Shown one piece after another: positions 34,184 through 42,301 of a stretch of DNA of 64,000 nt; position 1 is the stretch's first letter, and the number at the start of each line of letters is the position of its first letter. A model generated the notes under the pieces. That model did no database searches and had not been told where the DNA came from. It saw nothing but the letters and a program-made list of their open reading frames with translations. A program made the position numbers and the translations under genes. The DNA is taken from assembly GCF_000717475.1 (NCBI RefSeq), contig NZ_JPIK01000005.1:290809-354808 (forward strand). Direction: 5' to 3'. The stretch comes from Desulfonatronum thiodismutans. Its GTDB lineage: Bacteria; Desulfobacterota; Desulfovibrionia; Desulfovibrionales; Desulfonatronaceae.

Positions 34184-34231
34184 AACCGGGCCGGGTCGTC
34201 AGGAAGACGACCCGGCCCGGTTGTTTTGTTT
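34184..34231 (+). terminator. Strong rho-independent terminator
   Basis: A perfect 17-bp stem (34184-34200 with 34206-34222) around AGGAA, followed by GTTTTGTTT. It closes the universal stress protein gene. Confidence 0.92.
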
Positions 34232-34395
34232 CACGGCCTTTGCCTCGGCCCAGGTTCCGGACGTGTGATGCGGATCGGGACGGTGGCGGAGGCGTTTAGC
34301 AATACTGACGCGGCTGGGTATGTGTCGGGCATAGCCCGTTGCATACCCAATGAAAATGACTTGCCCTATATCCGGCAAAGCCGTATGCATGGGCC

Positions 34396-34722
34396 ATGCA
34401 CTATGAATTCGTGGAACTTCTCCCTTTTGCCTCTGAGCGGGACAAGCTATTTTCCGAAAGTGAATATCTCGATCTCCAACTGTTTCTTTGTGAGAAATCC
34501 GATGCAGGAACGGTCATTCCTGGGACCGGAGGCTGTCGCAAGTTGCGGTGGGCAGCGCAGGGAAAGGGGAAACGGGGCGGCGCGAGGGTCATTTACTTCC
34601 TTCGCATCCCTCCAGGGCAGATTGTATTGGTTACGGCCTATGGCAAAGGCGAGCTTGAGGATGTTCCGCGGGATTGGCTGCGTAAGATCAAGGAGGCGTT
34701 TGAGAATGAGCAAGGCGCGTGA
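34396..34722 (+). CDS. RelE-family toxin (PF06296-like)
   Basis: 108 aa. TGGCRKLRWAAQGKGKRGGARVIYFLR and LVTAYGKGELEDVP fit RelE-type mRNA interferases that pair with a downstream HTH antitoxin. Toxin-first order is the HigBA/NadS style. Its end overlaps the antitoxin start by 17 nt. About 240 nt of non-coding DNA precede it, in an accessory region with several single-gene modules. Confidence 0.82.
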   Translation: MHYEFVELLPFASERDKLFSESEYLDLQLFLCEKSDAGTVIPGTGGCRKLRWAAQGKGKRGGARVIYFLRIPPGQIVLVTAYGKGELEDVPRDWLRKIKEAFENEQGA

Positions 34723-35068
34723 ACATATGGAGCGTATGATGGACCAGATTAAGGCCAATGGCGGGCTCGGCTGGGTGAGAAAGACCACCTTTACCCCCCA
34801 GGCCGATGGTTCCTTTGTCCGGAAGATCACCTTGAGGGATGGAACCATCGAGAAGGAGGAAGTCATTCCACCGGAACGGTGTATGGTTCTTGCCGCACGG
34901 ACAAGGACGGGGCTATCTCAATCACAGTTCGCCGACCTCCTGGGCATTTCCGTCCGGACTTTGCACGACTGGGAGCAAGGAAGGCGGACTCCGTCTGGCG
35001 CTGCACGAACACTGATCAAGGTTGCCGTGAAAAATCCAGGAGTGCTTCGGGAAGTAATGGGTACATGA
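34706..35068 (+). CDS. XRE-family HTH antitoxin (NadS-like)
   Basis: 120 aa. The C-terminal half holds a Cro/CI helix-turn-helix: TGLSQSQFADLLGISVRTLHDWEQGRRTPSGAA. The N-terminal half (WVRKTTFTPQADGSFVRK) probably neutralises the toxin. AAGGAGG 9-10 nt before ATG 34706, within the toxin gene, couples translation. Likely autoregulates the pair. Confidence 0.85.
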   Translation: MSKAREHMERMMDQIKANGGLGWVRKTTFTPQADGSFVRKITLRDGTIEKEEVIPPERCMVLAARTRTGLSQSQFADLLGISVRTLHDWEQGRRTPSGAARTLIKVAVKNPGVLREVMGT

Positions 35069-35380
35069 TTCGCCGCTAAATGACGAAATTTGGACCGGCA
35101 AGCGCTTGGTTCTGAAAACCTGGCCACTTTGGTTGGGGGATTTGCTGGAGAACTGCCTGACATGAAAAAACATTGGATCAAGAGCGGGCTTGCCCATTTC
35201 ATTCTCAGTCATGTCGGCGAAGGCCGGCGCTATCGCTATCCAGCTCGAATTTTTCCCGGATGAGCTGGGTAGTTGCCAAAAATCAAGACCTGACCCCAGG
35301 CGCGTGACAGAGCAGGCAGCTCTTCAACCCCAAGCTTTTTGTTCAGAACATCCTCGAAATCATCGAACCGTACAATAGCC
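35069..35380. other. Intergenic region between antitoxin and Fic gene
   Basis: 312 nt without an intact gene. Just before the Fic start one frame reads KLFVQNILEIIEPYNSHA then a stop, faintly like the EIIEPYNG region of type I DNA methylases; a decayed fragment is possible but unproven. Confidence 0.35.
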
Positions 35381-36046
35381 ATGCATAAAGACATCCAACG
35401 AGCCATATTCATCGCGAAGAAACTTTTCGCCGAGTTGGTCTACGACGTGCAGGCCCTGGAAGGCATGCCCTTTACCATGCCGGAGGTCCAGACCTACCTG
35501 CAGGGAATAACCGTGGGCGGGCACAAGGTGGCGGATGAGGAAAAGCTGAAGCAGCAGGCTTTGGGCTGGAAAAAGCTGATTTCCCTGGTGGAGGAAGGCG
35601 CTTTTCAGGTCAGCAAGCCGATTGCCTGCGAGTTGCAAGCGATCATTGCCAAGGATGAGGCCCTGGAGGTCGGGCAATTCCGCTCCGGTCGCGTCGGCAT
35701 TTCCGGGACGGACTATCAACCCCCGGACCCGGAAAGCCTGGACGACCTTTTCCAGGCCATGATTCAGAGCCTGGATCAATACATCGACCTGCGCGACCAG
35801 GCCTATGCCCTGCACCTGTTGTTCGCCCGCAACCAGTTCTTTTTTGACGGCAACAAACGGACCGGCCTTTTGATGATGAACGGCCTGCTGCTGAGCAAGG
35901 CCCGCCCCCCTCTGTCCATCCCAGCCAAGCGCCTGCATGAATACAACGCGGGCATGATCCGCTATTACGACACCGGTGACCCAAGGGAAATGCTCGCTTT
36001 TTTGCGGCAGTGTCACGACAGGATGCATGAACGCTTCGGGCTGTAG
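35381..36046 (+). CDS. Fic/DOC-family protein with altered active site
   Basis: 221 aa. The Fic core reads ARNQFFFDGNKRTGLL, corresponding to the HxFx(D/E)GN(G/K)R motif, but the first and catalytic His is Asn (codon AAC). GQFRSGRVGISGTDYQPPDP is the flap that aligns the target. Fic enzymes transfer AMP or other groups from nucleotides to target hydroxyls; loss of His usually abolishes this, although Doc-like and atypical members exist. ATG at 35381 has no strong ribosome site. The gene is in an accessory region and may be a decaying or repurposed toxin. Confidence 0.75.
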   Translation: MHKDIQRAIFIAKKLFAELVYDVQALEGMPFTMPEVQTYLQGITVGGHKVADEEKLKQQALGWKKLISLVEEGAFQVSKPIACELQAIIAKDEALEVGQFRSGRVGISGTDYQPPDPESLDDLFQAMIQSLDQYIDLRDQAYALHLLFARNQFFFDGNKRTGLLMMNGLLLSKARPPLSIPAKRLHEYNAGMIRYYDTGDPREMLAFLRQCHDRMHERFGL

Positions 36047-36722
36047 ACGGGGTGTGCCGGGCTGGATGCGGCCATGGTTCGGAAAATCCCGCGCAGCGAG
36101 CCCGTTGATCTGCCGGCCCAAATGTTGAACGCGACGGATGCCCAGGTGTCCGGGCCGGAAGCGCGGTAAATCAGCGTTACCTTGCTGCATGCCTTATCAA
36201 CCATCGCAAATGCTCGACACACTCTACACAGCACTCCCCTCAAGCCCGGCGGACATGTTTTGCTGACCATGAAGCAGAGGGAGGGAACGAGCAGGGCCGG
36301 GGAGGGGCGGGTGATCGTGCTTGGCGGGATCGGGAGCTACGCGGGGTTTTCGGGGACTTTGAGATTTGTGGTGGCGGAGGCGTTTACCAATGCGTCCGCA
36401 TTGGGTACGGAGGAGGCGTGGTGGGGGTATGTGTTGATATTGTGAAAAGTGATATCCGAACGCGGATGCGTCTATCATTTTCTCCGAGGTTGGCTTTATG
36501 CCCCGCTTTTTTGGTGAATTTATGGGTGCCGCATAAAGCTGACCTCAGGAGAAGGCATAAAGCTGACTTTGGCGTAAAGAAACAGTTGGGTCGCGTGTTT
36601 TAACATTTTGAAAAAATTGAGTTAATATTTTGTTTTCAGGTTGAAGGATTGTACCAAAATTAGTAGGCGAGAGGCTCTGGAATTTTGGGGGCGGAGTTTT
36701 GCGAATTCCGTATAATACATCT
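36047..36722. other. Gene-poor region before the cassette array
   Basis: 676 nt without a credible gene; short frames on both strands lack family features. A TATAAT box (36711-36716) lies immediately before the first cassette-like repeat, but I see no matching -35. A 17-bp sequence (36370-36386) is repeated at 34282-34298. Confidence 0.4.
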
Positions 36723-36898
36723 GTTCCCGCGACGCTTCCGCGTCGCGGGAACGGGCCGGGGCTGACTGCGTCCATCCGGTTGCCCACGCCGCGGAAGCCG
36801 CGTCGAGAACAACCGACTGGACCGGACTTCGGCCTGTCCTTGCGCAAGCGAGCTTGCTCCAGAACAGGCCGAAGCCGGTCAGCCCCGGCCCGTTGTAC
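36723..36898. repeat. Possible empty cassette / large attC-like structure (attC0)
   Basis: Begins with a perfect 13-bp hairpin (36723-36735 with 36740-36752). Then a 17-bp inverted repeat (36751-36767 with 36878-36894) encloses an inner stem (GGACTTCGGCCTG with CAGGCCGAAGCC type arms) and ends in GTTGTAC (36892-36898). That heptamer is where the next cassette starts. The size (about 150 nt) is near the upper limit for attC sites. Confidence 0.5.
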
Positions 36899-36922
36899 GA
36901 GAAACCTCAAGGCAGTGTAATT

Positions 36923-37765
36923 ATGGAAGCCAAAGTAGTTACTGATAACGATATTTCACTCTATACCGAATCATTCGGTAACCCAGCCCATGAACCCATT
37001 ATTTTGGTCATGGGGGCAATGTCGTCGGCGGTATGGTGGCCTGATGATTTTTGTGCCCGGCTGGCCGCAATGGATTGCTACGTGATCCGATATGATCATC
37101 GCGATACGGGGAAGTCAACTAGCTATGAGCCAGGCCAGGCTCCATATTCCGTTGAAGAATTAGCAGATGATGTGATTCGCGTCATTGATGGTTATGGTCT
37201 GAAGGCTGCGCACCTGGTTGGCATGTCTCTGGGAGGATTTCTATCCCAGCTTGTTGCTCTCAAGTATCCGAAGCGGGTAAAGAGTTTAACCCTGATCTCT
37301 TCAGAGCGTCTTGCGGAGACAGACCCAGATATGCCCCCTTTTGATCCTGCAATCATGGAGTATCACCAGCAGGCAGGATCACTTGACTGGTCTGATAAAG
37401 ATGCGGTGGTGGAGTATCAGGTTGGTGCGTGGCGAATCAACTCAGGTACTGCCCATGTATTTGACGCTGAAAAGATTCGCCAGATCGCTCAGTCAAATTT
37501 TGATCGTACGCCAAATATACTAACGACATTCAATCACACTACTTTAGGTGGTGGCGAAGAGTGGCTCGGGCGATTAAATGAGATAACTGTATCAACACTA
37601 ATCATTCATGGTACAGAAGATCCTGTGCTTCCTTATGCACACGGTTTGGCACTGAAGGATGCGATTCGTGATTCGAAACTACTTACACTGAAAGGCACGG
37701 GGCATGAATTACATCCAGAGGACTGGCCGGTGATTCTCCAAGCGCTGAAGAATCAAACATCGTAG
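36923..37765 (+). CDS. Alpha/beta hydrolase in a cassette
   Basis: 280 aa. Nucleophile elbow GMSLGG, acid in GTEDPVLP and His in GTGHELHP complete the catalytic triad; an oxyanion-hole region follows IILVMG. Closest in style to small esterases or aclacinomycin-methylesterase-like (RdmC) proteins; substrate unknown. The gene is clearly less GC-rich than its surroundings, lies 25 nt after the GTTGTAC junction and ends 15 nt before attC1, the tight packing typical of integron cassettes. Confidence 0.85.
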   Translation: MEAKVVTDNDISLYTESFGNPAHEPIILVMGAMSSAVWWPDDFCARLAAMDCYVIRYDHRDTGKSTSYEPGQAPYSVEELADDVIRVIDGYGLKAAHLVGMSLGGFLSQLVALKYPKRVKSLTLISSERLAETDPDMPPFDPAIMEYHQQAGSLDWSDKDAVVEYQVGAWRINSGTAHVFDAEKIRQIAQSNFDRTPNILTTFNHTTLGGGEEWLGRLNEITVSTLIIHGTEDPVLPYAHGLALKDAIRDSKLLTLKGTGHELHPEDWPVILQALKNQTS

Positions 37766-37779
37766 CTATAAGCTGCGCC

Positions 37780-37883
37780 GTACAACAAGTTGCTGCACCG
37801 GAAAAACGACTCGCTACCGCTCGACATTTTCCGGTGAGCAAAGCGTTCCCGCGACTGACTGCGTCAGCCCCGGCCCGTTAGGA
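37780..37883. repeat. attC-like recombination site 1
   Basis: GTACAAC (37780-37786) is the reverse complement of GTTGTAC that opens the preceding cassette. A stem CACCGGAAAA / TTTTCCGGTG (37796-37805, 37827-37836) and partly paired spacers AACAAGTTGCT / AGCAAAGCGTT with unpaired bases form the folded-attC pattern. GTT at 37845 and a second GTTAGGA at 37877-37883 are candidate crossover points; between them lies a short copy of the GTTCCCGCGAC motif. Confidence 0.65.
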
Positions 37884-37905
37884 CCCATAGCTCGAGGAGG
37901 TGTCA

Positions 37906-38661
37906 GTGAAGGACTTGGATGAACACAAGAAGATTGCTGTCCTAATTGACGCAGATAACGCTCAGTGCTCAAAGATGAAAGCGATCCTAGATGAGGTGTC
38001 TGCGCATGGACATATCGTCATAAAAAGAGCCTATGGCGATTGGTCTAGCGAATACTTAAAGAACTGGAAAACAACTCTAAACGAACTCGCAATACAGCCG
38101 ATCCAGCAGTTTGCGTACACCACAGGAAAGAATTCGACCGATGCGTCAATGATCATAGACGCGATGGATCTGCTCTATTCGAATAAGTACGATGCTTTCG
38201 TCCTGGTCTCCAGCGATAGTGATTTTACAAAGCTCGCATCCCGATTGCGTGAATCGGAAATTTTCGTGTTCGGCGTTGGAGAAAAGAAAACTCCTGTTTC
38301 GTTCCGAAATGCCTGCGATGATTTCGTGTATACAGAGAATTTGGGTGTTGAGCCTGTTCTTGAGGTCACAGTGGCCGCGCCTGCAGAGCAGGCCTCAGGG
38401 GCTGATCCAAAGGAACTGGTCCCTGTGCTTACGAAAGCATGGGAACAATATCAAGACGAGGACGGATGGGCCAATGTTGCGCCGGCTGGAAGCTTCGTCA
38501 AGCGCGCCGCGCCGGATTTTGACCCGCGCACATATGGCGCAACCAAATTGACAGAGATTATCAGGCGGTTAAGCAAACATTTCGAAATGACGAAGTCTAA
38601 GGGGAAGGGTACAGTCAATATCGTTGCGTATCGACCCCAAAAGGCCCTAACAACGCCATGA
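37906..38661 (+). CDS. NYN-domain ribonuclease-like protein with OST-HTH/LOTUS domain
   Basis: 251 aa. N-terminal NYN (LabA/DUF88, PIN-like) domain: AVLIDADNA (metal-binding Asp), DASMIIDAMDLLY and VLVSSDSDFTKLA are the conserved acidic motifs. The C-terminal third (TKAWEQYQDEDGWANVAPAGSFVKR, YGATKLTEIIRRL) fits the OST-HTH/LOTUS RNA-binding fold. Probably an RNA-directed nuclease. The GTG at 37906 follows GAGGAGG with 5-nt spacing. It ends inside attC2. Lower GC than neighbours. Confidence 0.85.
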   Translation: MKDLDEHKKIAVLIDADNAQCSKMKAILDEVSAHGHIVIKRAYGDWSSEYLKNWKTTLNELAIQPIQQFAYTTGKNSTDASMIIDAMDLLYSNKYDAFVLVSSDSDFTKLASRLRESEIFVFGVGEKKTPVSFRNACDDFVYTENLGVEPVLEVTVAAPAEQASGADPKELVPVLTKAWEQYQDEDGWANVAPAGSFVKRAAPDFDPRTYGATKLTEIIRRLSKHFEMTKSKGKGTVNIVAYRPQKALTTP

Positions 38662-38730
38662 ATGCGGACAACCAAAAGCAACGTTCCTTCGTCGCGCCGC
38701 TTTTGGTTCCGTTATGGCGAGCGTCTCCCG
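38645..38730. repeat. attC-like recombination site 2
   Basis: CCCTAAC (38645-38651) complements GTTAGGA, the start of this cassette, allowing one mismatch. A stem AACCAAAAGC / GCTTTTGGTT (38670-38679, 38699-38708) plus CGCCAT / ATGGCG further out makes an imperfect hairpin. It is followed by GTCTCCCGCGACGC, a variant of the motif after attC1 and at 36723. Exact crossover is unclear. Confidence 0.55.
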
Positions 38731-38842
38731 CGACGCATCCGCGTCGCGGGCAACCGGATGGACCGGACTTCTGCATTTAAGGATTGTCATAAGCGAATCC
38801 GACGTGGTACACGTTTCTTAAAAATCAAGCGTGAGGTAAACT

Positions 38843-39070
38843 ATGCCAAGCACAGCCGAGATCATACACGAAGCTGAGTCCCTGCCAGTGGAGGAACGCA
38901 CGGTTGTGATCGACTCTCTATTGCGCTCCCTTAACCCGCCTGACCCCGAGATCGACCGGAAATGGGCGGCCGTCGCCAAACGGCGACTTGAGGAACTCCG
39001 TTCCGGGCGCGTCAAGCCCGTACCGGGAGAGGAAGTATTCGCGAGAATCCGCCAGCGATTCGCGCTATGA
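38843..39070 (+). CDS. Type II antitoxin (PF09720-like, ParD-type)
   Basis: 75 aa. AEIIHEAESLPVEERTVVIDSLL and the DRKWAAVAKRRLEELRSG region match the small addiction-module component family paired with ParE/RelE toxins. AGGT-type site precedes the ATG. The stop overlaps the toxin start as ATGA. Confidence 0.88.
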   Translation: MPSTAEIIHEAESLPVEERTVVIDSLLRSLNPPDPEIDRKWAAVAKRRLEELRSGRVKPVPGEEVFARIRQRFAL

Positions 39071-39375
39071 CATTCTCCTTCCATCCTGAAGCAGATGAGG
39101 AGTTCGTCGAGGCTGTTGCGTACTACGAGGACTGCGATCCCGGCCTCGGAATCGACTTCACGCGAGAAGTCTACGCCACCATCCAGAACGCTGTGGACTA
39201 TCCGACCATGTGGCCGGAAATCGAGATCGAGGTCCGTCGGTGTCTCGTCCACCGTTTTCCTTACGGTGTGCTGTTCAGTATCGAGCCTGATGGCATATTC
39301 ATCCTTGCCGTCATGCACCTGCATCGCGATCCCGATTACTGGAAGCACAGGCTGGGGGCGGGCAGAACAAGATGA
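39067..39375 (+). CDS. ParE/RelE-family toxin
   Basis: 102 aa. FHPEADEEFVEAVAYYEDCDPGLGIDF opening and the VRRCLVHRFPYGVLFSIEPDGIFILAVMHLHRDPDYWKHR end are characteristic of plasmid-stabilisation ParE/RelE toxins. Coupled to the upstream antitoxin. Its last codons lie inside attC3. Toxin-antitoxin pairs commonly stabilise cassette arrays. Confidence 0.9.
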   Translation: MTFSFHPEADEEFVEAVAYYEDCDPGLGIDFTREVYATIQNAVDYPTMWPEIEIEVRRCLVHRFPYGVLFSIEPDGIFILAVMHLHRDPDYWKHRLGAGRTR

Positions 39376-39425
39376 ATGCAGACTATTGTCGCTCACGCGA
39401 CAAAGTCTGATTCACGACGTTGGCT
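39362..39425. repeat. attC-like recombination site 3
   Basis: 64 nt. Arms from AACAAGATGAATGCAGACT (39367-39385) pair with AGTCTGATTCACGACGTT (39404-39421) with extrahelical bases, capped by TTGTCGC / GCGACAA. It ends GTTGGCT (39419-39425), near the GTTRRRY consensus. This is the most canonical of the four sites. Confidence 0.65.
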
Positions 39426-39518
39426 ACTGGAAATCAGATGCTGAACAACGAAAGATACGATTTGTCCAACCGACTCAATCATCACTTCCGGCACCCCGAC
39501 TGATAATGTCCTCTTTAC

Positions 39519-39581
39519 TCATACGTGAGAGTGTGAACTTTTTGCGGCGACGCAGCAATTGGGAGTTTTTGAACGGACTGC
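39519..39581. repeat. Right-half copy of the MITE-like element
   Basis: Matches the right half of the element at 25514-25639 (shared core GCGACGCAGCAATTGGGAG and an AACGGACTG end). The left inverted repeat is absent. It lies between attC3 and the SagB gene, at the edge of the accessory island. Confidence 0.7.
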
Positions 39582-39613
39582 CAGGCCGCGGGGGCGGACA
39601 CGCAGGTCCGCTC

Positions 39614-40348
39614 TTACCGCGGTCTGCCCACCGGGATCAGATACAGCGGGGCCTCGCCGGGCGGTAAATCCAACAGGGCGGCCACGTCCTGGTCGTCGAA
39701 GGCGCCGATGACCACGCTGCCCAGGCCCAGGGCCACGGCCTGCAAGGACAGGTTCTGGGCGGTGTGTCCGGATTCCATGTCCACGTAGCGGGTCGCGCGT
39801 TGGCCGTAGCGGGTTTCGGTCCGGGCGTGGACCGCGGTGACGGCGAAGGTGGCCGGGGCCTGAAGCAGGGCGGACTGGTTCAGGGCGGCCCGGGCCAGGG
39901 ACTGCCTTTGGTCGTCCTGGAGTAGCGGGATGAGATTATGACGTCCCGGCGCGTAGCGGTACGCGCCGGGGGCGAGGTCTTCGGCCCGGCCCACGATGAC
40001 GATGATTTCCAGGGGATAGGTCGCCCCGGCCGAGGGCGCGGTGCGCAGCCCTCGCCGGGGTTCGGTGACGCCCTGGGCGGCCCAGAGCAGTTGGCCGATC
40101 TCGGTCAGGGTTACGGGGTGGTCGCTGAAGCCGCGTACGGACCGGCGTTGGGCCAGGGCCTCCTCCAGGGAGACGGGGCCGGACAGCGACGGCTCGGGCA
40201 GTTGGATGGCTTGCGTTGCGGGCATGGCCTCACCTCCGGATTGCTGATCAGCATTGCAGGCGACTCCCCAGAACACCAGGCAGAGAAGTGCGGCGGCCAT
40301 CTTCAGGCCGCCACAGGACATCTCCCGAGACGTGGACCAGGTCATCAT
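39614..40348 (-). CDS. SagB-type nitroreductase-family lipoprotein
   Basis: 244 aa. A lipobox-like FWGVAC follows a hydrophobic stretch (Cys at about 31). The rest is an FMN nitroreductase domain of the SagB/ThcOx type: RRSVRGFSDHPVTLTEIGQLLWAAQG, SAGATYPLEIIVIVG, DMESGHTAQNLSLQAVALGLG. Such free-standing members probably bind FMN and act as oxidoreductases; no peptide-modification genes are near. The start overlaps the stop of the upstream amphi-Trp gene as ATGA. Confidence 0.83.
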   Translation of the reverse strand: MMTWSTSREMSCGGLKMAAALLCLVFWGVACNADQQSGGEAMPATQAIQLPEPSLSGPVSLEEALAQRRSVRGFSDHPVTLTEIGQLLWAAQGVTEPRRGLRTAPSAGATYPLEIIVIVGRAEDLAPGAYRYAPGRHNLIPLLQDDQRQSLARAALNQSALLQAPATFAVTAVHARTETRYGQRATRYVDMESGHTAQNLSLQAVALGLGSVVIGAFDDQDVAALLDLPPGEAPLYLIPVGRPR

Positions 40349-40614
40349 GCCAATTCAACGCCGCTGGTCGCGGAACCGCCGCCGGGCCGCCATTCCAACT
40401 CCACTTCCAGGCTCATTTTCTCGCCGTCGCGCTTGGTTTCCCGCTCCAGCTTGGTTTCCAGAACCAGGTTTTGGGGAATCCGGACCTGTTGCTCCTGATC
40501 CCCCTGGCGCAAAATCACTTCCCCACCCTCAACCTTGTCCGCCAACTGGCGCAGAAATGCCGCCACATCCGTACGGCTTTTGGGTTCTTCGCTTTTGAAC
40601 AGAACTTCTTCCAT
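40345..40614 (-). CDS. Amphi-Trp domain protein
   Basis: 89 aa. EVLFKSEEPKSRTDVAAFLRQLADKVEGG and LEVELEWRPGG match the small amphi-Trp domain family (TIGR04354 type) of unknown function. AAGGAGG lies upstream of the ATG. Co-transcribed with the SagB-like gene by overlap. Confidence 0.85.
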   Translation of the reverse strand: MEEVLFKSEEPKSRTDVAAFLRQLADKVEGGEVILRQGDQEQQVRIPQNLVLETKLERETKRDGEKMSLEVELEWRPGGGSATSGVELA

Positions 40615-40709
40615 GTCGGCCTCCTTTGTTGGGGGGGGTGCGAATCAGGGAATGATCATTTCGTTCATACGTTCATACGGTCCGGGCAAGCCGGGAAATA
40701 TCGAAATCG

Positions 40710-40777
40710 AAATCGGTATCGAAATCGGTATCGCCGTCGCCCTATGACTCACTATTTTTCGATTTCGATACCGATTT
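40710..40777. repeat. 18-bp inverted repeat
   Basis: AAATCGGTATCGAAATCG (40710-40727) is perfectly complementary to CGATTTCGATACCGATTT (40760-40777), with tandem half-copies on the left. It lies 36 nt after the stop of the leftward NamZ-like gene. It lacks the T-run of a standard terminator but may act as one or protect the transcript. Confidence 0.7.
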
Positions 40778-40812
40778 TGACTTCTGACTCCTGACTTTTG
40801 ACTTCATCTCCC

Positions 40813-42177
40813 TCACCTCGGCTCATACAACAAATACTTCCGCCGCAACTCCTTGAACTGCTCCCGTCTTGGAGCGATGGCTCGTTCGATGGTTGCGGCG
40901 TCGGCGCCTTGGGCGACCATGAGTCGGATTTGGTCCGTGCCCAGGGCGCGGTCGAACAGGCTTTCCCGGATGCCCGGATTGTCGAACAGATTGCGCTCGG
41001 GATAGAGTTCCTGGAGGATGGTCATCAGGGTGATCTGGGCGGTCATGGGGCGCAGGGCCAGAGGGTCGGTGACCACCAGGTGCGCGCCGTGCACGGTCCG
41101 TCCGGCATGGCCGCCGTAGCCGGGAACGTAGGAGATGGGCCGGGCGCGCAGGCCGGGGATGTTTCGGGCGTTGATGGCCGCCACCAGTTTGTGGCGGTCC
41201 ATCCAGGGCGCGGTCAGGCATTCGAAGGGCAGGGTGTAGCCCACCCCGATGTTCAGGCCGCCCCGGGTTTCGCCCAGCACGCCGGTCAGGCTGTAGTGCA
41301 CCGCGGAGATGGGCCAGGGGATGTGCGTGGAGGTGGGTACCCAGGGCAGGCCGGTATCCGGGTAGCGCATGGTCCTCCGGTAGTTGGCCATGGGGATGAT
41401 GGACAGCTTGCAGGGTTTGGCCAGGAATTCGCTGTTCAGCATCCAGGCCAGTTCGCCGGGGGTCATTCCGTACAGGGCCGCGATGTCGTACTGGCCGATG
41501 CCGCTGCGGAACCGGCTGGTGTCCAGCACCGGGCCGTCCACGAAATCCGCGCCGATGGGGTTGGGCCGGTCCAGGACGATGAACGGAACTCCGGCCTCGG
41601 CGCAGGCGGCCATCATGTCGGCCATGGCGTAGATGTAAGTGTAGGAGCTGGCCCCGATGTCCTGGATGTCGTAGAGCACCGCGTCCAGTCCGGCCAGCAT
41701 GGCGGGAGTGGGTTTGCGGCGGTAGATGCTGTACACCGGCACGCCGGTCAGGGGCTCCACGTCGTCGGTCACGGCCTCCCCGGCGTAGATGTCCCCGCGA
41801 ATGCCGTGCTCCGGCGCGAACAAGGCCCCTAAGCGGACTTCGGGATGGTCGTGAAGCAGGTCGATGGTCGAGCGCAGCTTGGCGTCCACCCCTGTGGGGT
41901 TGGTCAGCAAGCCCACGGTGCGGCCTTTAAGCAGCAGATCGAAAAACGAGATCATCACCTGCCCGCCGTCCGCTCCCCGGACCGTGGTCCGCCAATCCCG
42001 GTCCAGCAGGACGTCCACGCCGGCAATCACGTGCGACGTCGTGGAGCGAAGGTGGGGCTGGGCCGTCTGTGGGACGCCCGGGGCGGGAGGCGGAACGGTT
42101 TGGGCCGTCCGAAAAAAGCAGCCGCTGGAAAGGGCGGCGAGAACGAGGCAAGCCAGAATGGCCGGGATGCGTTTCAT
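40813..42177 (-). CDS. DUF1343 / NamZ-like exo-beta-N-acetylmuramidase lipoprotein
   Basis: 454 aa. Signal with lipobox LSSGC (about 20), then the DUF1343 domain: GLLTNPTGVDAKLRSTIDLL, ALFAPEHGIRGD, YDIQDIGASSYTYIYAMADMM, VLDRPNPIGADFVDGP. NamZ of Bacillus removes terminal MurNAc during peptidoglycan turnover. Here it is probably membrane-anchored in the periplasm. Divergent from adenine deaminase, with 124 nt between. Confidence 0.87.
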   Translation of the reverse strand: MKRIPAILACLVLAALSSGCFFRTAQTVPPPAPGVPQTAQPHLRSTTSHVIAGVDVLLDRDWRTTVRGADGGQVMISFFDLLLKGRTVGLLTNPTGVDAKLRSTIDLLHDHPEVRLGALFAPEHGIRGDIYAGEAVTDDVEPLTGVPVYSIYRRKPTPAMLAGLDAVLYDIQDIGASSYTYIYAMADMMAACAEAGVPFIVLDRPNPIGADFVDGPVLDTSRFRSGIGQYDIAALYGMTPGELAWMLNSEFLAKPCKLSIIPMANYRRTMRYPDTGLPWVPTSTHIPWPISAVHYSLTGVLGETRGGLNIGVGYTLPFECLTAPWMDRHKLVAAINARNIPGLRARPISYVPGYGGHAGRTVHGAHLVVTDPLALRPMTAQITLMTILQELYPERNLFDNPGIRESLFDRALGTDQIRLMVAQGADAATIERAIAPRREQFKELRRKYLLYEPR

Positions 42178-42301
42178 GAAAAAGACCCTTGCATGGAGTG
42201 CGGCGCCGGACTATCGAACACGGACGAGGACAACCGGGGCCGGGATCGGGAACGGTCCTCGCTCGAGAATCCGTCCAACGTGACGGTGGAGGAGGCGCGC
42301 C

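Noticed and set aside
34282..34298. 17-bp sequence GGTGGCGGAGGCGTTTA repeated at 36370-36386
   Set aside because: Identical over 17 bp and possibly a remnant of a repeated element, but flanks differ and no boundary can be drawn.
35290..35390. Possible remnant of a type I DNA methylase (EIIEPYN-like end)
   Set aside because: Only about 18 residues resemble the family and no other motif is present nearby.
36711..36716. TATAAT as a cassette promoter
   Set aside because: Well placed just before the array but there is no recognisable -35 at 16-18 nt, so I do not annotate a promoter.
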